Source of the DNA: JAJTFW01 sp903922455
GTDB taxonomy: Bacteria; Bacteroidota; Bacteroidia; AKYH767-A; OLB10
Assembly (NCBI GenBank): GCA_943329665.2
Contig: CALQEU020000006.1
Span: forward strand, 1 to 64,000
DNA: 64,000 bases
Direction: 5' to 3'
Positions 36,701-43,541 of this stretch are shown in pieces. Under the pieces are notes generated by a model. That model worked only from the letters and a program-made list of their open reading frames with translations, ran no database searches and was not told where the DNA came from. The translations under genes and the position numbers were made by a program. The stretch's first letter is position 1. Each line of letters begins with the position of its first letter.

Positions 36701-37060
36701 ATGTTCATCGACGAAATAAGAAGCTATTGCATATCAAAACCCTTCACGGAAGAAACCTTACCATTTGATGAGGATACACTTGTTTTTAAAGTGATGGGAA
36801 AAATGTTTGCGCTCATCAGCATCAGTGCACCCGATACCATCAACCTAAAATGCGATCCCGAGTATGCTGCTGATCTGCGTGAACGTTATACCGCCGTGCA
36901 GCCCGGTTGGCATATGAATAAAAAACATTGGAACACCGTGTCACTCCACGACGATCTCGGCGCCAAAGAAATAAAAAAACTCATCGATCATAGTTTTGAT
37001 GAAGTTGTAAAAAAGCTTTCCAAAAAATCGCGTGAACAATTTGAAAATGATTTGATTTGA
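36701..37060 (+). CDS. MmcQ/YjbR family protein
   Basis: 119 aa from ATG 36701. The fold signature is present: 'IDEIRSYCISKPFTEETLPF', 'FKVMGKMFALISI', 'INLKCDPEYAADLRERY' and 'PGWHMNKKHWNTVSL'. The family has a CyaY-like fold and a proposed DNA-binding role; the function is not established. An open frame extends upstream to 36608 but that part is not protein-like and would overlap the -7 box. The last codons and TGA lie inside a TTTGAAAATTTGAAAATG repeat. Confidence 0.88.
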   Translation: MFIDEIRSYCISKPFTEETLPFDEDTLVFKVMGKMFALISISAPDTINLKCDPEYAADLRERYTAVQPGWHMNKKHWNTVSLHDDLGAKEIKKLIDHSFDEVVKKLSKKSREQFENDLI

Positions 37061-37072
37061 AAATTTGAAAAT
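37048..37072. repeat. TTTGAAAA-type interspersed repeat at the 3' end of the MmcQ gene
   Basis: TTTGATTTGAAAATTTGAAA, part of a longer run that supplies the TGA stop of the preceding gene. The same motif family bounds the element between scoA and scoB. Further downstream (about 37097-37130) is AAATCATAATCATCATAAAA, shared with 33591-33625. Confidence 0.65.
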
Positions 37073-37131
37073 GAATTTTTCGATGCTATAATCAAACATA
37101 AAAAATCATAATCATCATAAAAAATCAGTGT

Positions 37132-38319
37132 TCAATCAACTAGTGCACAAAGTAGCACACGCGCTCCACCTTCCTGCAAACTCACAAAAAATAAATAAAG
37201 CGGTTCACCTGATTTCACATTAATTTTCTTCTTCACCTTCACCGGCTCCTCCGGAAAATTATAAAATACCATCTGCGCATTTCTTCCTGCCAATTTCTCC
37301 AAAATAATTTCCTTTTTATACGGCATCACCTCCAACAATTCGAAACATCTTCCCGGAAAAATAATTTTTTCATCCGACGTAAAAAGATGCGTATTCGCAT
37401 GCAAAATACGCACTGGATATTGATCACAAATTGATTTCCACGCTCCCGCTTTTCGAACCGATGCATGGGGTTCGTAAATGTATTTTTTGGGAATGGAAAA
37501 ATACAAAGAAAGTTGTGAAGCTTTGTAATAATCAAAAGTTAATGACGGAATATTTCCATCCAAATCATGGCAATGAATCTGCGGCCCTTGTCCTCCTTTT
37601 TTGATATGAAACAACAGCTCCCTGCATTCCCCTTTCCAGGAAAGCACATCTACACGAAATGTTTCGGGCAATTGCCGAATGCCTTCACTGATGTCGAGCA
37701 TAGGAGCCAATTTAATAATAACATGTGCACCGTTTTGCAATAATTTTTCTTTTAACTCAATCACATTAGGTTGTAACTCTTCAATACGAAAAATCTTTTT
37801 TCCACTGACACTTCGTCGCGAAGGATCAATGAAAATAAGTTCCGCATCATCCGTGATGCCTTGATCCACTAACGTTTGCGCATTACCGCAAATAACTTCA
37901 ATATTGTTTTTTTGGAAAGAAAGGAAATTTAATTTTGCCGCCGCACATCTTTTTACATCCGGTTCGCAATACAATACTTCTTTAGCAACAGTCGAAAAAG
38001 CCAAACTGTCGATCCCTAATCCACCAGTCAAATCCACCACTGTTTTTTGTTCTGCAAACTGTGATTTAAATTTTGCAGTAACTTCCGAAGAGCACTGTTC
38101 CAAAATCAATCCATCGGGATAAATAACATCCAAATTGGCATACCATGACGGAAGCTTTTGTTTGGCAATTTGTCGACCTTTTAGCTGATTTAGAAGTTCG
38201 GAAAGTGGAAGGTCTGTTTTCTGACGGTAATGGAGAGCGATTTCAGCCACCGAATCCAGCTCATGCTGCAAGATCCAGTCTTTCCAATTCTTAGGATTAA
38301 ATGAATTTTCATCTCCCAC
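37132..38319 (-). CDS. Class I SAM-dependent methyltransferase with THUMP-like domain
   Basis: 395 aa from a GTG start. An N-terminal helical region (about 1-85) precedes a Rossmann methyltransferase core with motif I 'VVDLTGGLGIDSLAF' (about 93-107), an acidic residue in 'YCEPDV' and 'FIDPSRR' in the catalytic-loop position. The C-terminal third (about 300-395) matches the THUMP-like domain ('VRKAGAWKSICDQYP', 'SGEPLYLFFVSLQEGGARVL'). The likely role is RNA modification, but the target is unknown. No ATG is available near the N-terminus, so the GTG start seems real. Confidence 0.85.
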   Translation of the reverse strand: MGDENSFNPKNWKDWILQHELDSVAEIALHYRQKTDLPLSELLNQLKGRQIAKQKLPSWYANLDVIYPDGLILEQCSSEVTAKFKSQFAEQKTVVDLTGGLGIDSLAFSTVAKEVLYCEPDVKRCAAAKLNFLSFQKNNIEVICGNAQTLVDQGITDDAELIFIDPSRRSVSGKKIFRIEELQPNVIELKEKLLQNGAHVIIKLAPMLDISEGIRQLPETFRVDVLSWKGECRELLFHIKKGGQGPQIHCHDLDGNIPSLTFDYYKASQLSLYFSIPKKYIYEPHASVRKAGAWKSICDQYPVRILHANTHLFTSDEKIIFPGRCFELLEVMPYKKEIILEKLAGRNAQMVFYNFPEEPVKVKKKINVKSGEPLYLFFVSLQEGGARVLLCALVD

Positions 38320-38409
38320 ACCGCAAAGAAAGCGCGAATTATGAAGGAAGAGCCATCCATTTTATGGATATTTGTGAAATCTTTTAAAGGGAAACCATAA
38401 AGTGCAATC

Positions 38410-38979
38410 ATGAAAAAATTAGGCAGTTATTTCTTTCAGGGGTTATTATTCATAGTGCCTTCTGCAGTAACAATATACGTATTGATTCAAGCGGTGGTTT
38501 GGATGGATAATTTACTTCCTATCCATTTCCCCGGCATTGTCGATTTACGATTACCCGGTGTAGGTATTCTTATCATATTGGCTGTCATTACGTTGATGGG
38601 ATATGTGGGAACACGCTTTGTACGTAATCCCTTCTTTATCATGTTTGAAGGGATTTTGGAAAGAACTCCTTTATTGAAGGTGATATACTCGTCAGTAAAG
38701 GATTTGATCGAAGCTTTCGTAGGAGAGAAAAAACGATTTAACCAACCCGTTTTAGTAACCGTAAATCAAAATCCAGTTGTTCAACGCATCGGATTTATCA
38801 CTGAAAATGATCTTTCGCAATTAGGTTTAGGTGTAGAAAAAATGGCGGTCTACTTGCCGTTTTCATATGGATTTAATGGTCAGCTGGTCATAGTGGAAGC
38901 CTCTCATGTACAAAATATCAACGCCTCGGGAACCGAAATGATGAAGTTTGTAATTTCGGGTGGCGTGACAGAAATATAA
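38410..38979 (+). CDS. DUF502 membrane protein
   Basis: A 189-aa integral membrane protein of the DUF502 family. Two hydrophobic helices (about 8-30, 'FFQGLLFIVPSAVTIYVLIQ'; about 52-70) flank a periplasmic loop, then 'GRT'-like 'ILERTPLLKVIYSSVKDLIE' precedes a soluble beta domain ('MAVYLPFSYGFNGQLVIVEA'). The family is widespread in bacteria and related to plant LCV/COV membrane proteins; the function is unknown. It is divergent from the methyltransferase. Confidence 0.88.
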   Translation: MKKLGSYFFQGLLFIVPSAVTIYVLIQAVVWMDNLLPIHFPGIVDLRLPGVGILIILAVITLMGYVGTRFVRNPFFIMFEGILERTPLLKVIYSSVKDLIEAFVGEKKRFNQPVLVTVNQNPVVQRIGFITENDLSQLGLGVEKMAVYLPFSYGFNGQLVIVEASHVQNINASGTEMMKFVISGGVTEI

Positions 38980-39007
38980 ATTTATTAAGATTTATTCTAA
39001 GAATAAA

Positions 39008-39670
39008 ATGAGAAAAATAGCATTATTAATTTTGATGTTGTTCCTTGCGAATGCAGTTTGGGCACAAAATGTAAGTATCGAAAATGGGATTGACCAAATT
39101 GGGTCAGGCTATAATCCAAGTTTAAGGGTAAAGATTCCGCATACGGAAGAAAAGGCTCTTAAGAAAAGTTGGACAAGTTTTTTGAAGACTAACGGTGCGA
39201 AGGTACGTAAATCTCGAAAAGAAATTAAAGGTGAGCATACCGTCATCAATGGATTAGGAACGGAGTCGATTGAGATTTATGCAATATTTTCAAAAGAAGG
39301 AGAGGGAATGTTGATGAAGGTTGCTTTTCTAAAAGCAGGTGTCTTTGTTTCACCAACAGGCGACGCTTCGTACATGAAAAGATTGGAAACAATTATGTAT
39401 GATTTTGCTTTGAAGCAATCGAAGGATGGAATGAATAATAAATTAGAAGCCGTAAACGATCAGTTTAAAAAGGAAAAGAAGGCGCAACAAAAATTAATAA
39501 AGAACAATGAGCGAATGGCGGCTGACAATGAGAATATGAAGAAGCGCATGGAGAGTAACGAAAATCAAATTAAGGAAAATAAAGATAAAATCGAACAAAC
39601 TAAGCAGAACATTGAAAACCATAGTCAGAGTTTAGAATTGTTAAGATCAAAAATGAATGAATTGAAATAG
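39008..39670 (+). CDS. Secreted protein with C-terminal coiled coil
   Basis: A 220-aa protein. Signal peptide 'MRKIALLILMLFLANAVWA' then Gln. An alpha/beta region (about 22-135) includes 'GYNPSLRVKIPHTEEKALKK' and 'ESIEIYAIFSKEGEGMLMKV'. The C-terminal third (about 145-220) is a continuous charged coiled coil rich in Lys, Glu, Asn and Gln ('NKDKIEQTKQNIENHSQSLE'). The family is not recognised by name. It lies 28 bases after the DUF502 gene and 4 bases before the dehydrogenase gene, so the three probably form one transcript. Confidence 0.72.
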   Translation: MRKIALLILMLFLANAVWAQNVSIENGIDQIGSGYNPSLRVKIPHTEEKALKKSWTSFLKTNGAKVRKSRKEIKGEHTVINGLGTESIEIYAIFSKEGEGMLMKVAFLKAGVFVSPTGDASYMKRLETIMYDFALKQSKDGMNNKLEAVNDQFKKEKKAQQKLIKNNERMAADNENMKKRMESNENQIKENKDKIEQTKQNIENHSQSLELLRSKMNELK

Positions 39671-39674
39671 AATT

Positions 39675-40637
39675 ATGTCAAAAGGAGATACGTCATTAAT
39701 TTTAGGGTCAGCGGGCCAAATTGGTACCGACCTCGTTTCCACCTTGCGTGAATTGAATGGTGGAAGCAAAGTGATAGCAGCAGATGTAAAAGAACAAACT
39801 GGTTTCCTCAGTGAGAGTGGACCTTTTTTGAAGCTGGATGTGCTGGATGCAACAGCTGTAGCCGATGCAATTACGAAGAATAATGTGAAGGAAGTTTATT
39901 TGTTGGCCGCCTTGTTGAGTGCAACCGCCGAGCAAAAAATGAAAGCCGCTTGGCGATTGAACATGGATAGCCTATTTATTCTGCTCGATATTGCAAAAGA
40001 AAAAAAAGATCTTAAAATATTTTGGCCATCGAGCATTGCAGTTTTTGGTCCTTCAACACCACGTGTTCATACTCCACAGTTTTGTGTAAAAGATCCAAGT
40101 ACTGTTTATGGAATTAGTAAATTGGCTGGCGAACATTGGGGCGAATATTATTTCAATAAGTTTGGTGTTGACATTCGTAGCATTCGTTATCCTGGATTAA
40201 TTTCCTACAAAGCATTACCCGGTGGCGGTACTACCGATTATGCAGTAGATATTTATCATCAAGCTCTTGACAAAGGTTCTTACACTTGTTTCCTGAAAGA
40301 AGATACCGCATTGCCGATGATGTATATGCCCGATGCCATTCGCGCAACATTAGAGTTGATGGATGCACCAGCACACGAAGTGAAAATTCGCAGTAGTTAT
40401 AACCTGGGTGGGATTAGTTTTACACCAGAAGAAATTGCTGCCGAAATTAAAAAACATATTCCTGAATTCAGCATCAATTATGCTCCTGATTTTCGTCAGG
40501 ATATTGCCGATTCATGGCCAAAAAGTATCGACGATTCACGTGCACAGGAAGACTGGGGATGGAAGTGTAAATATGATCTTTCATCAACGTCCATCGATAT
40601 GCTAAAGCATTTGAAGGAAGCACGACATATGGTTTAA
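39675..40637 (+). CDS. L-threonine 3-dehydrogenase-like SDR protein
   Basis: A 320-aa extended short-chain dehydrogenase. The NAD-binding motif is 'LGSAGQIGTDL' (about 10-20). The catalytic Tyr-Lys pair is in 'TVYGISKLAGE' (about 152-162) after 'WPSSIAVFGP'. The downstream 'IRYPGLISYKALPGGGTTDY' and 'CFLKEDTALPMMYMPDAIRA' match epimerase-type threonine dehydrogenases, which oxidise L-threonine to 2-amino-3-oxobutanoate. A nucleotide-sugar epimerase is the alternative, but the 'PGGGTTDYAVDIYHQAL' segment favours threonine dehydrogenase. Confidence 0.85.
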   Translation: MSKGDTSLILGSAGQIGTDLVSTLRELNGGSKVIAADVKEQTGFLSESGPFLKLDVLDATAVADAITKNNVKEVYLLAALLSATAEQKMKAAWRLNMDSLFILLDIAKEKKDLKIFWPSSIAVFGPSTPRVHTPQFCVKDPSTVYGISKLAGEHWGEYYFNKFGVDIRSIRYPGLISYKALPGGGTTDYAVDIYHQALDKGSYTCFLKEDTALPMMYMPDAIRATLELMDAPAHEVKIRSSYNLGGISFTPEEIAAEIKKHIPEFSINYAPDFRQDIADSWPKSIDDSRAQEDWGWKCKYDLSSTSIDMLKHLKEARHMV

Positions 40638-40975
40638 ATAAATCTCAAAAAACCAAAGAGAACCTTAGCACCTCTGCGAGAAAAAAAAGCGAAGCGAAAA
40701 AGCGAAGAGAACCTTAGCGCCTCTGCGAGAAAAAAAAGCGAAGAGAACCTTAGCGCCTCTGCATAAGAAATTGGGATTACTTGTTAATTTCAATTCCGAA
40801 ACCATTAAAGCAGGAATTACTCGAATAGTAAACGGACTCTAGGGCTTGCGATACGCTAGAGTTTCTCGCAGAGGCGCTAAGGCGCAAAGTTTCCCAATTG
40901 AATCGCAAAGAAAAAGCAAACTATAAGAACTTGAGATAATTTCAAGGGGATCAGAACACAAAGTTTAATATAATT
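40638..40975. other. Intergenic region built from repeats
   Basis: 338 bases. Direct copies of AGAACCTTAGCGCCTCTGCG occur at about 40657 (one change), 40707 and 40743, the first two followed by AGAAAAAAAAGCGAAG. An inverted copy TCTCGCAGAGGCGCTAAGG lies at 40864-40882. No gene was found. A long hairpin could form between the direct and inverted copies. Confidence 0.75.
40657..40882. repeat. Direct and inverted 'cttagcgcctctgcg' repeats
   Basis: Three tandem-like direct copies between about 40657 and 40762 and one inverted copy at 40864-40882. Related sequence is found at 23904-23919. Confidence 0.75.
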
Positions 40976-42451
40976 ATGAATCATCCATTACATATAACCA
41001 ATTCACTTTCTCGACAGAAAGAACAATTCATTCCACTTAATTCCCCTTTTGTTGGTCTTTATGTGTGTGGTCCTACGGTGTATGGTGAAGCTCATTTGGG
41101 ACATGCTCGTCCTTACATCACTTTTGATGTGTTGAATCGCTATATGCAACACCTCGGTTACAAAGTTCGATATGTGCGTAACATCACTGATGTGGGTCAT
41201 CTCGAGAATGATGCCGATGAAGGTGAAGATAAAATTGCAAAGAAAGCTCGCCTCGAACAACTGGAACCCATGGAAATTGTGGAACTGTATACGAACAGTT
41301 TTCATGATTCGATGCGTGCACTCAATAACATGCCTCCCGGAATTGAACCACGTGCAAGCGGACATATCATTGAGCAAATTGCCATGGTGAATCAAATCAT
41401 TGCTAACGGTTACGCCTATGAGTCGAATGGCTCGGTTTATTTTGATGTGATCAATTACAGTAAATCGAATGACTACGGTAAATTAAGCGGTCGAATTATT
41501 GAAGATTTAATTGCCGGAGCAGGAAGTGAAAGACGTGAGTTAGAAGGACAAGAAGAGAAACGAAATCCTGCCGATTTCGCCTTGTGGAAGAAAGCATCAC
41601 CAGAACATATTATGCGTTGGCCATCGCCATGGAGTGATGGATTTCCAGGATGGCATATTGAATGTTCGGCAATGAGCAAGAAATATTTAGGCGAGACTTT
41701 CGATATTCACGGTGGTGGAATGGATTTATTATTTCCGCATCATGAAAGTGAAATTGCTCAGTCGAAGGGAAGTTGTGGAAAAGCACCCGTGAAGTATTGG
41801 ATGCACAATAATATGATTACCATCAACGGACAAAAGATGGGAAAATCTTTGGGGAACTTTATTACCCTTCGCGAATTATTTACTGGAAAGCATAAGCTAT
41901 TAACGCAGTCGTACAGTCCCATGACGATTCGCTTTTTTATTATGCAAGCTCATTATCGAAGTACACTTGATTTTAGTAACGAAGGATTACAAGCGGCCGA
42001 AAAAGGAATGAATAAATTATTAGCCGCCGCCACATTAACGAGCAAGCTTAAGCCTGCTGCTACTTCTACTTCCGATGTGAAAGCAGTACGCGAAAATGCG
42101 TATACTGCGTTAAATGATGATCTGAATACTGCCATTGCCATCTCGCATTTGTTTGAAGGAGTAAGAATTATTAATTCGGTTTATGCAGGAGCAGAGCAGT
42201 TGACCGCCGACGACATCACCCATCTTACTGAAACCATGAATTTATTTGCTTACCAATTATTGGGATTGAAAGATGAAGTGGTAACTTCTGGTGATGAATT
42301 GGATGGCGTGATGCAATTATTGCTTTCACTTCGCGCTGATGCGAAATCAAAAAAAGATTTTGTTACCTCCGATCGAATTCGTGATGAGTTGCTCAAGTTA
42401 AACTTTACTATTAAAGATGAAAAAGATGGTACGATCTGGACAAAGTCATAA
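40976..42451 (+). CDS. cysS: Cysteinyl-tRNA synthetase
   Basis: A 491-aa class I aminoacyl-tRNA synthetase that charges tRNA-Cys. 'YVCGPTVYGEAHLGHARPYI' holds the zinc-ligand Cys and the HIGH-type motif (HLGH). 'HIECSAMSKKYLGETFDIHG' and 'GGGMDLLFPHHESEIAQSKG' are the other zinc and substrate-site motifs. The KMSKS-type loop is 'GQKMGKSLGNF'. The C-terminal anticodon-binding helical domain (about 360-491) is complete. The 3' end overlaps the start of the next gene by 35 bases in another frame. Confidence 0.97.
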   Translation: MNHPLHITNSLSRQKEQFIPLNSPFVGLYVCGPTVYGEAHLGHARPYITFDVLNRYMQHLGYKVRYVRNITDVGHLENDADEGEDKIAKKARLEQLEPMEIVELYTNSFHDSMRALNNMPPGIEPRASGHIIEQIAMVNQIIANGYAYESNGSVYFDVINYSKSNDYGKLSGRIIEDLIAGAGSERRELEGQEEKRNPADFALWKKASPEHIMRWPSPWSDGFPGWHIECSAMSKKYLGETFDIHGGGMDLLFPHHESEIAQSKGSCGKAPVKYWMHNNMITINGQKMGKSLGNFITLRELFTGKHKLLTQSYSPMTIRFFIMQAHYRSTLDFSNEGLQAAEKGMNKLLAAATLTSKLKPAATSTSDVKAVRENAYTALNDDLNTAIAISHLFEGVRIINSVYAGAEQLTADDITHLTETMNLFAYQLLGLKDEVVTSGDELDGVMQLLLSLRADAKSKKDFVTSDRIRDELLKLNFTIKDEKDGTIWTKS

Positions 42452-43454
42452 GTCACGTATTCTTTTTGCTTCTTTTGTTGCACTTGTTTTTATAAGTTGT
42501 AATGGATGCGATTCCTCGTCGAATAAACCATCTACCCCAACGCCACCTTCCACAGTGATGGTTCAAGTAAATACACCAAAATTTAATACTGATTCAGCAT
42601 TTGCTTTTGTAAAGCAACAAGTTGATTTTGGTCCGCGCATTCCGAATACTAAAGCGCATGTAGAGTGTGGAAATTGGATGATCGATAAACTGAAAGAGTT
42701 TGCAGACACGGTGATTGTGCAATCGTTTCAAGTGCGTGCCTTTGATGGAAAAGTGTTGAACAGTAGAAATATTGTTGGTTCGTTTCATCCCGACTTAGGC
42801 AATCGGATTATACTCTGTGCTCATTGGGACACACGTCCTTTTGCAGATCAAGATACACAACGAAAGAATGAACCCATCGACGGTGCTAACGACGGTGCAA
42901 GTGGAGTAGGTGTGTTGTTAGAAGTGGCTCGACAACTATCTATTGCAAATCCTAACCTGGGAGTTGACATTATTTTGTTTGATGTTGAAGATTATGGTCA
43001 ACCAGATGATAGCGAATTTCCTACGATGGAAGATTCATATTGCTTAGGCTCGCAGTATTGGGCGAAGAATTTGCATCGTCCCAATTACGTTGCACGCTAT
43101 GGCATTTTATTGGATATGGTGGGTAGTGCAAACCTCCAATTCAACAAGGAAGGAACCAGTATGCAATACGCTTCTGATATTGTCGACAAAGTTTGGAGAG
43201 TAGCGGAGGTAACAGGCTTTGGTGCACATTTTATCAATCAGCAACGAAATGGAATCATCGATGATCATTATTATATTAACAAAATGCTAGGATTTAAAGT
43301 GATTGATTTGATTCACTTCGAAGAAAGTTCTCCTTCTAAATTCTGGAAACATTGGCATACACACGATGATACCATCGATAAAATTGATAAAAACAGTTTG
43401 TATGTTACAGGACAAACTTTATTAGAAGTTTTGTTTCGAGAAGCGCCTATGTAA
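42417..43454 (+). CDS. M28-family lipoprotein, probable glutaminyl cyclase
   Basis: 345 aa from ATG 42417 (ATG 42426 is an alternative; both overlap cysS). A lipoprotein signal peptide is suggested by 'ILFASFVALVFISC' with Cys28 as the lipidated residue. The alpha/beta M28 core has His136 in 'CAHWDTRPF', Asp159 in 'DGANDGASGVG', Glu191 in 'LFDVEDYG', Asp233, and a C-terminal metal His in 'HWHTHDDTID'. Bacteroidota proteins of this type are M28 peptidases or glutaminyl-peptide cyclotransferases, which turn N-terminal Gln of exported proteins into pyroglutamate. The cyclase role is favoured by the exported proteins with N-terminal Gln in this window, but is not proven. Confidence 0.8.
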   Translation: MKKMVRSGQSHKSRILFASFVALVFISCNGCDSSSNKPSTPTPPSTVMVQVNTPKFNTDSAFAFVKQQVDFGPRIPNTKAHVECGNWMIDKLKEFADTVIVQSFQVRAFDGKVLNSRNIVGSFHPDLGNRIILCAHWDTRPFADQDTQRKNEPIDGANDGASGVGVLLEVARQLSIANPNLGVDIILFDVEDYGQPDDSEFPTMEDSYCLGSQYWAKNLHRPNYVARYGILLDMVGSANLQFNKEGTSMQYASDIVDKVWRVAEVTGFGAHFINQQRNGIIDDHYYINKMLGFKVIDLIHFEESSPSKFWKHWHTHDDTIDKIDKNSLYVTGQTLLEVLFREAPM

Positions 43455-43541
43455 GTTGAATTAAATTTTATTTCGAATTAAATTTTGTATAGAAAACACA
43501 TCAAAATTAGCTAGACACAAAACATTAATATTTATTATAAA

